Shown: positions 9,498 to 19,170, numbered from the stretch's first letter. The stretch is DNA of 64,000 nucleotides from Bacteroidota bacterium (GCA_024280115.1 JAJRQT010000203.1:18297-82296), one strand, 5' to 3'. A program made the numbers and translations. Notes: generated by a model not told the origin, from the sequence alone.

Positions 9498-10121
9498 TTA
9501 TACATCCCAGATCATCTTTACTCCTTCATAAATCATCATGCCGGAAAGCAGGAGTAGGACTGCGCCCGTAATTTTCATGATTTTTCCATATACATTGGAA
9601 TTTAGAAATCCCTTTGCCTTATTGGTAATCAAAGCTATGATTACTTTGGATCCTACGAGCAGTAAATAAAATCCAATAATAAAAGCAAAAGAAGTTGTAG
9701 CTCCTGATTTACTAGCTTTGAGAAAGACCGGAGCGCCTATGGTAATCCAGAAAAGATAAGGATGAGGGCTTAAAATATTGGCAATTATGCCGTACTTCAT
9801 TGAGGATCTATAATCAGCGGCTGAGCGATTAGTAATAGGATTATATCTGAAATTCCCGATAGCGAGGTAAATTAAAAACAACCCACCCATTACAGATAAA
9901 ATTCCGGGAATCAATTCATTGGTCGAAACAGATTTTAGAATATAAATGGAGAAAAGAACAATTGGTAAATCGGTAATAAGTGGCGCTATGGCTATGAATA
10001 TTCCATTTATTTTATTGCCTTTCAAGGTTTCTGAAATGACCATAGTCAACAAAGGCCCCGGAGCGATTCCCGCTGCAAGGCCTAAGGTGATTCCATATAT
10101 GAAAAATTCCGTTTTTTCCAG
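9498..10121 (-). CDS. LysE-family amino acid exporter, apparent CTG start
   Basis: The protein has six hydrophobic segments and the LysE N-terminal signature GLAAGIAPGPLLTM, so it should export an amino acid or similar small metabolite across the inner membrane. No ATG, GTG or TTG lies upstream of that signature in this frame. The first usual start, a TTG at 10052, would cut off the first membrane segment and the PGP motif. Reading from CTG at 10119-10121 gives an N-terminus EKTEFFIYGITLG and a 207-residue protein, the usual family size. The CTG lies 7 bases after the stop of the NIPSNAP gene, so translational coupling is plausible. The family is clear; the start is inferred. Confidence 0.8.
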   Translation of the reverse strand: MEKTEFFIYGITLGLAAGIAPGPLLTMVISETLKGNKINGIFIAIAPLITDLPIVLFSIYILKSVSTNELIPGILSVMGGLFLIYLAIGNFRYNPITNRSAADYRSSMKYGIIANILSPHPYLFWITIGAPVFLKASKSGATTSFAFIIGFYLLLVGSKVIIALITNKAKGFLNSNVYGKIMKITGAVLLLLSGMMIYEGVKMIWDV

Positions 10122-10128
10122 ATTAGAG

Positions 10129-10917
10129 CTAAATTTGAGAACAAGAAGCCGGTTTCATGATAATATCTGTAATATTTGAAACAGTGTCTTTGTACTGCTC
10201 AAGGTTTTTAATAGCATTCCAGCCCGGACTTTTTCCGAATACATTCCATTTTAAATCCCTGTCAGCCATATCCTTGAAAACAACCATATAAGTTAGATTG
10301 GGTACTAACTCACCAAATAGTGTTTCTCCAAAAAATACCGGCTGTAAGCCTGTATCCTTGAAAACCTTTATCTCGCCACCTTCATTGAACATACTTATCT
10401 TCCTCTGACCTTTGAGGTAATTATGGCTTTCGTAAATCCTCATTTCCAGAATTCGCTGATCTCCCATGCTTTCCTTAGGTGATACTAATTTTGGCATGTT
10501 TTTAAACGCCTTCATCAATCCACGCTCTATGCGAATATATGCAGGATTATCCATGGTCGATTCAAGATAATCACTCCCGGCCTTTCGATAATTATCGTCC
10601 TCCAATAATCTATCGCGGTAAGTCATCACGGAGTCCATATCATCGTGAGGAATAATAACGAGGAGTGTTGGATCATTTGGACCGTACATTATCTTGAATA
10701 CACCAATATCCTTAATGCCAAGTTTATTTAAAGCGGGTATAGCAGCATCTGCATAATACTTTTCAACTCTGCCTTTATTGGAGCCATGAGGTAATTTATA
10801 TTTTAACACTTCAATATATTGCTGATTTTCGGCTGATGCATTCTTTACGTTTGAATACGCTGCCATAGGAGCAATTGCCAATGGCCCGAGACCGGCTAAA
10901 AAATTTCTTCTTTTCAT
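10129..10917 (-). CDS. Tat-exported NIPSNAP family protein
   Basis: The N-terminus has a twin-arginine motif (KRRNFLAG) and a short hydrophobic stretch ending near residue 30, which points to Tat export. The mature part holds two NIPSNAP-type ferredoxin-fold repeats. The first is around YIEVLKYKLPHGSNKGRVEKYY, read in two halves, and the second is around ILEMRIYESHNYLKGQRKI with later WNVFGKSPGWN. Such proteins are dimeric alpha-beta barrels of unclear substrate. The gene is the upstream partner of the LysE-like exporter, 7 bases apart. Function beyond the fold is unknown. Confidence 0.82.
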   Translation of the reverse strand: MKRRNFLAGLGPLAIAPMAAYSNVKNASAENQQYIEVLKYKLPHGSNKGRVEKYYADAAIPALNKLGIKDIGVFKIMYGPNDPTLLVIIPHDDMDSVMTYRDRLLEDDNYRKAGSDYLESTMDNPAYIRIERGLMKAFKNMPKLVSPKESMGDQRILEMRIYESHNYLKGQRKISMFNEGGEIKVFKDTGLQPVFFGETLFGELVPNLTYMVVFKDMADRDLKWNVFGKSPGWNAIKNLEQYKDTVSNITDIIMKPASCSQI

Positions 10918-11040
10918 GATTTTGGATTTATTGTTAAATAAAAATATAAAGTATAGGTCAAAGTCGATTATACAACCTGGTGAATTGCCAAATTAAAGCT
11001 ATACAATAATCAGTTTCATTCTTAGATAGCAAAGCGAATT

Positions 11041-11877
11041 TTATGCAATTGAATCGAGACAGCCGTGCACATATCCGACTGATTCGCATAAACCAGGCAA
11101 AGGATCTTCAGCATCTTTCTCGTATTCAAAACTGACAACACCTTCATACCTCATGTCAACCAACAATGTTAAAAATTTAGGTATATTGATTACCCCTCGT
11201 CCGATTTCTACAGTTTTTCCATCCTCTTTCGCCTTATCTACATCTTTTATGTGAATGTCAAGCAATCTTGAAAAGTACTTTTTAACAACCTGTAATGGAT
11301 CAACACCGATTCTTTGAGTATGACCAATATCCATACACAATCCAAACCTGGGGTCCATATCTTTAATTTTTTCAATAACACTTTCAGGACTTGGATATTT
11401 TTTATCACCTGGTCCGTGATTATGAATAGCAACCTTAATGTCATATTCCTTTATTTTCTCATTGGTATAGTTTATTAGTTCATGTTCCGGGACACCTACG
11501 ATCAAAGACATACCGGCATTTTTTGCATATTCAAAAGCCTGATCAACTTCCTCTTTACTTTTCATATAAATAACACCACCACCGTACAGATTCATCCCTG
11601 CATCACTCACCGCTTTTGCTCCTTCTTTCAAATCTTCCACGGAAGCATCCAATGGTAAGTGCATGCTTTTGAAACATATATAATCAAGTCCTGCACGTTT
11701 TGTCATGGCAATGGTTTGTGCCTGATCGAATTTTCTAAAGCTGTATGATGCCAGGCCAAGATTAAGTTTATAGGATTTGACATTTGGTATTGCCTCTACC
11801 GGATTGATAGCAACAAATGACGCCGCAGCAGTTATGCCCGATATTTTTAAAAAATCTCTTCTCGTTGTTCCTTTCAT
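11041..11877 (-). CDS. Tat-exported sugar phosphate isomerase/epimerase-like TIM barrel
   Basis: The start at 11877 puts TTRRDFLKI at the N-terminus followed by a hydrophobic stretch, a good twin-arginine signal; the longer frame from 11910 adds 11 residues ahead of it. The mature part is a xylose-isomerase-like TIM barrel with metal-ligand segments such as VAIHNHGPGD, CMDIGHT and IHIKDVD, and a final SFEYE. Exported members of this family in Bacteroidota usually sit in sugar or glycoside degradation loci, but none is beside it here. The neighbours are an NIPSNAP protein on the same strand 124 bases away and a divergent cytochrome. Confidence 0.85.
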   Translation of the reverse strand: MKGTTRRDFLKISGITAAASFVAINPVEAIPNVKSYKLNLGLASYSFRKFDQAQTIAMTKRAGLDYICFKSMHLPLDASVEDLKEGAKAVSDAGMNLYGGGVIYMKSKEEVDQAFEYAKNAGMSLIVGVPEHELINYTNEKIKEYDIKVAIHNHGPGDKKYPSPESVIEKIKDMDPRFGLCMDIGHTQRIGVDPLQVVKKYFSRLLDIHIKDVDKAKEDGKTVEIGRGVINIPKFLTLLVDMRYEGVVSFEYEKDAEDPLPGLCESVGYVHGCLDSIA

Positions 11878-12039
11878 GAGTACTTTAATTTTTGGGTATA
11901 ATAAAAACATGAATGTAATATTTATTCTCCATTTTTATGATACTATTTTGGGAAAAATTAATTGATCCCAATGCTCTTTTTGATTTGCCCAACCAGCATT
12001 ATTGATTAAATTGCAATCACTCAATTTTTAAACGCATCT

Positions 12040-14349
12040 ATGAAATCGATCCATTTTTTTTATAAGAATAAAGTTACTTTTCTTATTGTCACCTTTTTCT
12101 GTTTATGGGCGAGTGCAGCAACTCTATATAGTTGCCGTGAACAACCAAAACGCATTGATGATGAATTAATTAATGAGTCGGATAGAGTGCATCCAGAACT
12201 GGTAAACGCTGACTATGTTGGGAGTGAATCATGCAAATCCTGTCATGAACAGGAATATGACGATTGGGAAGGTTCTCACCATGATAAGGCAATGATGACA
12301 GCAGATGCAAACTCTGTACTGGCAAATTTCGATACTACTTTTGCTAACCAGGGAGTCACATCTAAATTTTATACCAAAGACGGCAAATACTTCGTAAATA
12401 CCGAAGGTTCTGATGGCCAATATTATGATTATGAGATTATTTATACCTTCGGATTTACACCGCTTCAGCAGTATATCGTTGAATTTCCCAGAGGTAAATT
12501 TCAATGTTTAAGAACTGCATGGGATACTGAAAAGAAAGTTTGGTTTGACCTATATCCGAATATGAAGGTGGTTCATGATGAATGGATTCACTGGACAAAA
12601 GGTGGATTGAACTGGAATACGATGTGTTCGGATTGCCACTCCACCCTGGTAAAGAAAAATTACAATCCGGTAAAAGATTCCTACAATACTACGTTTTCAA
12701 TTATTAATGTTAGCTGTGAGTCGTGCCATGGTCCCGGAAAAGAGCATGTGCAAATCGCGGAAACTGAAGAATTCAAGAATAATCCGGACACTACCAAATA
12801 TCTCGGCAATTTATACATGGGTAAATATACACTCCCAAAACAGATGGTGGACGAATGTGCGCGATGCCATTCCTTGAGAACTCAATACACTGAATTTTAT
12901 GATCATGAAGGGATATATATGGATCATTATGCCCCGGATTTGTTGAGGGATGAAATATATTACGCTGATGGACAGATACTTGGAGAGGTATATGTATATG
13001 GTTCCTTTATGCAGAGTAAAATGTATTCACTGAATATAAAATGTAATGATTGTCATAATGTACACTCTCTTCAATTGAAATTTCAGGGCAATGAATTGTG
13101 CCTTCAATGTCATGAAGTAGAAAAATACGATACTAAAAAGCATCATTTTCATCTAATGGAAACTGACGCTGCGGAATGCATTAGTTGCCACATGCCAGGT
13201 AGAATTTACATGGGGAATGATTTCAGAAGAGATCATAGCCTCAGGGTTCCAAGGCCTGATTTAAGTGCGAGATATGGTGTTCCAAATACTTGTAACGAAT
13301 CAGGCTGTCACGATGATCAGTCAGCAGAATGGGCAGCGGAAGCTGTAAAAGAATGGTATGGACCAGAAAGAGTCAAGCATTTCTCAGATGTGCTGACATT
13401 TGGTCGAACAAGGGTTCCTGAAGCTATTCCCGGGTTAATCGAGTTGGCAAAGGATAAGAGTGAGCCGGTTATAGCCAGGTCAACAGCCATTTTGTATCTT
13501 GGAGAGACCATAGATCCACAGGCTTTTGAGGCCATTGCTTCATTGCTGAACGACAATGATCCGCTGGTAAGATATACTTCTGCAAAATATTTGGATGTGT
13601 TACCTCCGCAGGATAAAGCTCCGTTGCTGGCTCCGCTGCTTGTTGATAATGTGAGATCTGTTAGAATTTCAGCATTGGGCTCATTAGTGGGAGTACCCAA
13701 AAATCTCATGAGCAGCCTGGATCAGGCAAACTACGATAATGTTTTTAAAGAGTATTGGACAGGGATTCAAATAAGGTCTGATTTTCCCGGAGGGCAAATG
13801 GAAATTGCTCAGTATTATGAGAAAACCGGTAATCCATCTTTGGCAGAACAAGCCTATGTAAAAGCAATAGAATTAGACAGTTACTATAATCCTGCGCGAG
13901 TTAATCTTGCCAACTTATATTATAATCAGAATAGATTTAAAGAGGCTGAGGATCTGTTTAAAAAAGTAATCGAATTAGAACCGGCCTTTGGTCAGGCCTA
14001 CTATTCGTTGGGGTTGTTATATGCAGAACAAAATAAAATGCTCGAGGCCGTTGATTATCTTAAAGAGGCTACGGATAAAATTGATTATAATGATAGAGTG
14101 CCATACAATTATGGTCTTATCCTACAAAGACTTGGTAAAAGGACTGAAGCAGAAGCTGCCTTTAAGAAAGGGCTTAAAATCAATCCAAACTCACCTTCCA
14201 ACCTGTATGCGTTGGGTTATTTGTACTTCGAACAGAAAAGATTTCAGGAAGCATCTTCGGTTTTAAGCAGGCTGGTAACAATAGATCCTAATAATCAACA
14301 ATACCAGCAGCTTTACCAGGGGGTTCAGCAAGCTTTAGGTCAAAATTGA
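12040..14349 (+). CDS. Multiheme c-type cytochrome lipoprotein with HEAT-like and TPR domains
   Basis: A hydrophobic leader ends in the lipobox-like LYSC (Cys32), so the protein is probably a periplasm-facing lipoprotein. Seven CxxCH heme sites are visible (CKSCH, CSDCH, CESCH, CARCH, CNDCH, CLQCH, CISCH) in the first half. An eighth candidate has wider spacing, CNESGCH. The pattern with paired sites resembles cytochrome c554/NrfA-related doubled-CXXCH proteins. After them comes a HEAT-like helical region (IPGLIELAKDKSEPVIARS) and then four or more TPRs to the C-terminus. It would carry electrons in the periplasm and bind a partner through the TPRs. The redox substrate is not indicated by any neighbour. 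Confidence 0.88.
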   Translation: MKSIHFFYKNKVTFLIVTFFCLWASAATLYSCREQPKRIDDELINESDRVHPELVNADYVGSESCKSCHEQEYDDWEGSHHDKAMMTADANSVLANFDTTFANQGVTSKFYTKDGKYFVNTEGSDGQYYDYEIIYTFGFTPLQQYIVEFPRGKFQCLRTAWDTEKKVWFDLYPNMKVVHDEWIHWTKGGLNWNTMCSDCHSTLVKKNYNPVKDSYNTTFSIINVSCESCHGPGKEHVQIAETEEFKNNPDTTKYLGNLYMGKYTLPKQMVDECARCHSLRTQYTEFYDHEGIYMDHYAPDLLRDEIYYADGQILGEVYVYGSFMQSKMYSLNIKCNDCHNVHSLQLKFQGNELCLQCHEVEKYDTKKHHFHLMETDAAECISCHMPGRIYMGNDFRRDHSLRVPRPDLSARYGVPNTCNESGCHDDQSAEWAAEAVKEWYGPERVKHFSDVLTFGRTRVPEAIPGLIELAKDKSEPVIARSTAILYLGETIDPQAFEAIASLLNDNDPLVRYTSAKYLDVLPPQDKAPLLAPLLVDNVRSVRISALGSLVGVPKNLMSSLDQANYDNVFKEYWTGIQIRSDFPGGQMEIAQYYEKTGNPSLAEQAYVKAIELDSYYNPARVNLANLYYNQNRFKEAEDLFKKVIELEPAFGQAYYSLGLLYAEQNKMLEAVDYLKEATDKIDYNDRVPYNYGLILQRLGKRTEAEAAFKKGLKINPNSPSNLYALGYLYFEQKRFQEASSVLSRLVTIDPNNQQYQQLYQGVQQALGQN

Positions 14350-14498
14350 TAAAATGTCGTAGCAATCTTTTATAAGAACAACTTTTATTACTCCCTCCAC
14401 AATGATATTTCGATTCATTGATTATCGATATATGATTAAATTTTTGAGAGAAGTAAAGATTTCTTTAATTTCAATAAAAATGGTTGATTAGTCATAGA

Positions 14499-16691
14499 AT
14501 GTCTTTAATCTTAAAAAGGAATGTTGCAACAGGGATAGTTTGGGTTTCCATACCAGAGGCAGATCTTTATTTATGCTGTGGTTGCCCTGCTGACACTGTG
14601 AAGCATTTGAGAAAAGCGGGATTAATTAACACCATAAATAGCACAGGAACAGAAGATGGGCCAAATGCCGTATTATTGTCAGACACGCTCATACAAAATG
14701 GTCAGGTATCTAATCTTACCGAGTTTCCTATTCTACAAATGCTGTACCTACAGGGAATGAATCTGCCCAATCACCCCAATTATCAAAATAATCAGCCAAT
14801 TTTAATCGGCAATGAAGAACAGATAAATGCCCAGCTAGATTATGCTACAATTGGTAATCACGGACTTTCTTCAATAGAAGAAATTATGGAAGCCGGGATT
14901 TCATTGAAAAATGCGGAGAAAATTTTTGCAACCAAGCTTCACTATTCCAATGGGGCACTCACCTATATGAAGGATATTGTGTCTTCTGTAAAGCTTGATG
15001 ACGACCATGCTGAAATTAAAAATAGTGTATTCATCACAAGAATAGATATCAATGTATTTCAAATAAAATATAAGGGGGAACAGGTTGAAGTTGATCTAAA
15101 TATAAATCCGAACGAACATTACAGACCTCCATATCAATTGCCATTTAGAGAAATAAAACCTGAGTATTTTACCATTGTTCATACAGGGGAGGGAAACGGT
15201 TGGGACCAGCATCGTCCCTGCATGGCAAGTGTTATTTTCTTTAAAGATAAAACCTACCTGATCGATGCAGGTCCGAATATTTTAAATAATCTATCTTATC
15301 TCGGCATTGGTCTTTCTGAAATTGACGGGATTTTTCTGAGCCACATACATGATGACCATTTTGCAGGGATTACCGAACTTTTAAACGTTGAGAAAAAGCT
15401 TAATCTTTATCTTACTAAAGTTGTATTGAAAACCGCTGAAAAAAAACTCAAGGCGTTGTTGATGTCAGATTATAACTTGCTCAATGTTGCGTTCAATTGT
15501 ATAGAACTTGAATTCAATGAATGGAGGAATATCGAAGGCCTTGAAGTAAAACCTGTTTATTCTCCACATACGGTAGAGACGAGTATATTTAACTTTAGAG
15601 TGTTAACAGATAATAATTATAAAACATATACTCATCTGTCAGACACCATTAACCTATCGGAATTTAAAGTAATCATTGATGAATCGCCAAATATTTTTTC
15701 TTCGGCTGATTTCTCCTCGGTGAAAAATAACTATTTGACAAAAGTAGATTTAAAAAAAATTGATGTTGGTGGAGGGCTTATTCACGGGCATTTGTCAGAT
15801 TATATCGATGATGAATCCAAGCTTTTAGTTGCAGCTCATACCACTAAATTTATAGAATCAGAAAGTGAAAATATAGTAAATGTAAATTTCGGAGACGCTC
15901 ATAATCTAATTGAAGACAGTGAGTATAATCTATTGAAAAAGAAGGCATTAAAATTTTTAGAACTATATTTTAGTACACTTGAGGCTAATGATTTAGATCT
16001 TTTGGCAAGCCAGCAGATTAAGAAAGCAGCACCCGGAGAAAAAATCATTTCTAAAGATAATAATTCAAATAAAATTATATTGATTTTATGCGGATTGGTA
16101 GAGTTTGAATCTAAAAATGGAGATAAGCATTATATAGACACGGGCAATTTTATTGGATACTCCCTGCGTTACTTTCGTTATGATCTCCCTGCAAAATATG
16201 AAGCATGGAGTAATGTGAAATATATTGAATATGATGACCAATTTATAAATAAATTTATAAGAGAATTCAGCCTTGTAAATGAATTTATTGATCGTATTCA
16301 TATTGCCAAAATCCTGAGAAATTCGTGTTTAATTGAAGGCTCGGTAAATAATGCGGTATTATACGAAATCAGTAAATTTTCGACTGTAAAAGTTATTGAG
16401 GAAGGTGAATTTAATGAAAAAGATCTCCCTGAAAACCTGTTCATAATTTCTGAAGGAGAGGTGGAAATCAGGTTTGAGAATAAATCAAAGTTGAATATTT
16501 TTCCTAATGAACATTTCGGAGGTACTGAGCTATTAAAAGGGTACAGAAGGAAACAATCTTATGAATGTAAAGGGAAAGTAGAAGTTTTGTCCATTCCTGT
16601 TGAAAGTATTGAAAATGTACCTCAGTTGATGTGGAGATTGATTGAAATAGAAAAAATAAGGTATCAGTTAAGTATTTTTAGGGCCAAATAA
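14499..16691 (+). CDS. Metallo-beta-lactamase fold protein fused to cyclic-nucleotide-binding-like domains
   Basis: The ATG at 14499 is the likely start; a TTG at 14484 adds five residues. Residues 1 to about 215 form a domain I do not recognise. An MBL-fold hydrolase follows, with LIDAGP and the metal motif HIHDDH at residues 282-287. Further possible ligands are the His in YSPHTVE and those in GGGLIHGHLSDY. The C-terminal third has two domains resembling cNMP-binding folds. The second retains a weak phosphate-binding cassette (FGGTELLKGYRRKQS) and the first is more degenerate. Class II cNMP phosphodiesterases also use an MBL fold, so a cyclic-nucleotide hydrolase or sensor is possible but not shown. 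The next gene starts 9 bases later. Confidence 0.75.
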   Translation: MSLILKRNVATGIVWVSIPEADLYLCCGCPADTVKHLRKAGLINTINSTGTEDGPNAVLLSDTLIQNGQVSNLTEFPILQMLYLQGMNLPNHPNYQNNQPILIGNEEQINAQLDYATIGNHGLSSIEEIMEAGISLKNAEKIFATKLHYSNGALTYMKDIVSSVKLDDDHAEIKNSVFITRIDINVFQIKYKGEQVEVDLNINPNEHYRPPYQLPFREIKPEYFTIVHTGEGNGWDQHRPCMASVIFFKDKTYLIDAGPNILNNLSYLGIGLSEIDGIFLSHIHDDHFAGITELLNVEKKLNLYLTKVVLKTAEKKLKALLMSDYNLLNVAFNCIELEFNEWRNIEGLEVKPVYSPHTVETSIFNFRVLTDNNYKTYTHLSDTINLSEFKVIIDESPNIFSSADFSSVKNNYLTKVDLKKIDVGGGLIHGHLSDYIDDESKLLVAAHTTKFIESESENIVNVNFGDAHNLIEDSEYNLLKKKALKFLELYFSTLEANDLDLLASQQIKKAAPGEKIISKDNNSNKIILILCGLVEFESKNGDKHYIDTGNFIGYSLRYFRYDLPAKYEAWSNVKYIEYDDQFINKFIREFSLVNEFIDRIHIAKILRNSCLIEGSVNNAVLYEISKFSTVKVIEEGEFNEKDLPENLFIISEGEVEIRFENKSKLNIFPNEHFGGTELLKGYRRKQSYECKGKVEVLSIPVESIENVPQLMWRLIEIEKIRYQLSIFRAK

Positions 16692-16700
16692 TTTTTTGAT

Positions 16701-18104
16701 GTGAAAGATTTGAATGAGAGTAAAATATTAAGAGGACTAAATGAATCTGTTATTTTTAAAAACGTACCAGATGATACTTTGATTAACCTTTCAAAGAAAG
16801 CTGGTTTTGAAGCGTTTAAACAAGACGAAGTTATTGTCTGGGAGGGAGAACCAAGTGACAGGTTATTTGTAATTATCAATGGGATAGTAACTGTAAAGAA
16901 GGTGGTTCCAAATAAAGCGGACAAAGTCTATGCTTACTTACTTCCCGGAAATTCATTTGGAGAAGTTGGGATTCTGGACAATAAGCCACGTTCGGCTACT
17001 GTTGTTGCAATAACTGATGTTGAGGTATTAATATTTGACCGGAATTATTTTCTTAAAATTCTCAATGACCACCCAACAGTTACCATTGAGTTGGCAAAAC
17101 TTTTAGGATATTACCTTACAGAATCAAATAAAAGGCTTACAAGAGGAGATAAGGAAAAAAAGGTTGTGCTCGTTTTTGACCTTTTTAATACACACGGAGC
17201 AGCGGAACTTGGAAAAAGACTAGCGATAAGACTTAGAAAAGGAACCGACAAGAGTACAATTTATAGTGAGTATCCAAATCGACAAACCCTTTCAGCAGAA
17301 CTTGACCTTGATAAGGTGAGATCAGATATTTTCCATCATGAAAGCGGCCTGGATATTCTTTTGGAGAAAGATTCTTCAATATTGCCAAAGAATACAAAAA
17401 TGGCATTAATGGTAGATGATCTTTTGAATAATTATGAAAATCTGATCGTTTATTTAAATGATGATTTTGACGAAAGTCTCTCACAGATTCTCGAAAATAT
17501 TGACCAGGTAATTGTTGTTGGATCGGGAGATAAGGTCCAATGGAAAAAGATATCCGATTTGCATAGGACCATAAAATCCCAGGTAAAGAACAGCAAAACA
17601 AAGATCTTTACAATTCTTATCAATAGCACTCCATATGATAATGTTAATATTTATCCACCACCGGATTTTAAAGTAGTGTTTTCCAATGAAACAACTGACT
17701 ATCAGCTTTGGTCGGAGGACAGTTCAAAATTGGCTTCAGAGTCACTTGATGAAGCTGTTGAAACCTTTGTTGACCGGCTTCAACGAAATAATCATATCGG
17801 GATTTTTATACCGACAACATTCAATGTCAATAATTATTTTGATACGACACCATACATAGATAAAACATTGGCCTTCCTTGGAGAAAGGTTTGGAGGAGCT
17901 ACAAGTGAAGAGGCAAAAGGCATCTGGAATAGTGAGGACATTGGCCTGGTAGGAGAGAAGCTCTTCAAAGTACACACCTATGCTACTTCAAAAGACCTGA
18001 AAAAGTTCCTGGATGAGGTTGTAGAATTTGTGCGAACTATGAAAGAAGAATTGCAGCAGGAGGCTATGGCAATGGAAATAAATCAGAAACTAACTTTGAT
18101 ATAA
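16701..18104 (+). CDS. Cyclic-nucleotide-binding protein with P-loop-less ATPase-like and C-terminal FGGAT-type domain
   Basis: Translation starts at GTG 16701. Residues 1-130 are a canonical cNMP-binding domain with an intact cassette, FGEVGILDNKPRSATVV, from residue 86, so it should bind cAMP or cGMP. Residues 150-310 (VVLVFDLFNTHGAAELGKRLA and IDQVIVVGSG, each shown in part) look like the MinD/ParA-like Rossmann region found after cNMP domains in patatin-type esterases, but without a Walker P-loop. The last 100 residues carry LAFLGERFGGATSEEAKGIW and GLVGEKLFKV, a motif resembling DUF3574-like small domains. There is no helix-turn-helix, so it is not a CRP-type regulator. It is an effector of unknown output, co-transcribed with the MBL/cNMP gene. 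Confidence 0.75.
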   Translation: MKDLNESKILRGLNESVIFKNVPDDTLINLSKKAGFEAFKQDEVIVWEGEPSDRLFVIINGIVTVKKVVPNKADKVYAYLLPGNSFGEVGILDNKPRSATVVAITDVEVLIFDRNYFLKILNDHPTVTIELAKLLGYYLTESNKRLTRGDKEKKVVLVFDLFNTHGAAELGKRLAIRLRKGTDKSTIYSEYPNRQTLSAELDLDKVRSDIFHHESGLDILLEKDSSILPKNTKMALMVDDLLNNYENLIVYLNDDFDESLSQILENIDQVIVVGSGDKVQWKKISDLHRTIKSQVKNSKTKIFTILINSTPYDNVNIYPPPDFKVVFSNETTDYQLWSEDSSKLASESLDEAVETFVDRLQRNNHIGIFIPTTFNVNNYFDTTPYIDKTLAFLGERFGGATSEEAKGIWNSEDIGLVGEKLFKVHTYATSKDLKKFLDEVVEFVRTMKEELQQEAMAMEINQKLTLI

Positions 18105-18105
18105 T

Positions 18106-18133
18106 AAAAAACCCGGCATAATCCGGGTTTTTT
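18106..18133. terminator. Bidirectional Rho-independent terminator
   Basis: A symmetrical stem AAAAAACCCGG/CCGGGTTTTTT (18106-18116 with 18123-18133) around a 6-base loop lies between the convergent cNMP gene and the secreted protein gene. It has T runs in both directions. Confidence 0.88.
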
Positions 18134-18160
18134 ATTATTATTCTTTAATCAGAAGGCTCT

Positions 18161-18985
18161 CTAATTTTTATTCTTAAAATCAGTGCAATTATTTTTATAG
18201 AGATCTAGCCTGATAATATTTAAAACAGCCTCGTATTCGTCAATGGCTGATCCTATTACGTGTTCAGGTTGACTGCCTTTTGCCAATTTAGTGATTGGGC
18301 CATCTTTTACCCAAGAATAGCTATTTTCACTATCTAACTTTATAAAGATCACATCGTTACCCGGATTAAACTCAAAATTATTTACGTTGGTTTTGTAAGT
18401 GCCGCCCATAGGGACAATGGTTTTAACCATATAACTACCGGAAGAAGCTTTGAATACTTCTGTAAGACATGTTCCTTTATTTTGCTCCTCTTCTAAGCTC
18501 ACCACATTAAAACTCAATATTTTCCATCCATCGGTGAATTTCTTTAATGTGAAGGTAGTGAGCTCAGTTCCTTTACTCCATATTTCTCCTTTTGATGAAA
18601 CCTGAACAGCAATCTCACACAGCACAACTCCGGATTTTCCTCTTAATATAGATCTCAGTATATTCTTCACTTTATACTGCACCTCCATTCCGTCGGCTTT
18701 TAGTAACTGGTCAAGATAGGCATCGAAATCAGCATAAGAACTTTGGATTAGACCAAAATCATCTACAACATTGGATTTAATAATTGTTGAAAAAAGATCC
18801 TTTGAAACAAAATTTAAAACACTTTGCTTGTCCCTGCTTTTGGTAATGTTCTCATACGTTTTTGCATAGTCTTTAATAAATTGTTCAATCTCAGCTTCCG
18901 GTTTTTGACCATATCCTGTTTGAAACATTAAAACAGCTAAGAATAAAAACAAAAATGCGGTGATACTTCTTTTGAATAGATTCAT
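18161..18985 (-). CDS. Secreted protein of unknown function, NTF2-like fold suspected
   Basis: The start at 18985 gives a clean signal peptide (NLFKRSITAFLFLFLAV and on, ending YGQ); an in-frame ATG at 18994 adds three residues. The mature first half (about residues 30-160) alternates helices and strands like SnoaL/NTF2-type domains that carry a ketosteroid-isomerase fold. The second half has no family I recognise and contains two cysteines (KGTCLTE and NNCTDF) that could form a disulfide in the periplasm. The gene is single, ending against the terminator at 18106-18133. Confidence 0.65.
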   Translation of the reverse strand: MNLFKRSITAFLFLFLAVLMFQTGYGQKPEAEIEQFIKDYAKTYENITKSRDKQSVLNFVSKDLFSTIIKSNVVDDFGLIQSSYADFDAYLDQLLKADGMEVQYKVKNILRSILRGKSGVVLCEIAVQVSSKGEIWSKGTELTTFTLKKFTDGWKILSFNVVSLEEEQNKGTCLTEVFKASSGSYMVKTIVPMGGTYKTNVNNFEFNPGNDVIFIKLDSENSYSWVKDGPITKLAKGSQPEHVIGSAIDEYEAVLNIIRLDLYKNNCTDFKNKN

Positions 18986-19170
18986 TTTATACATACTTAT
19001 TTAAACAAGGGATAAAATAAATGAAATTCGTGGTTAATATGAAATTGATTTACAATTGAATCCCACATGAATTGTCCATCCAATGTAATAAAAAAGCATA
19101 GTATCGATATTTTTAAATACATACTAAGTTCTTTTTATTATTATTGCGATTTATAAAAAATATGAATTGA

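Noticed and set aside
16701..18104. CRP/FNR-type transcription factor
   Set aside because: The cNMP domain is followed by a Rossmann-like region and an FGGAT-type domain, with no helix-turn-helix.
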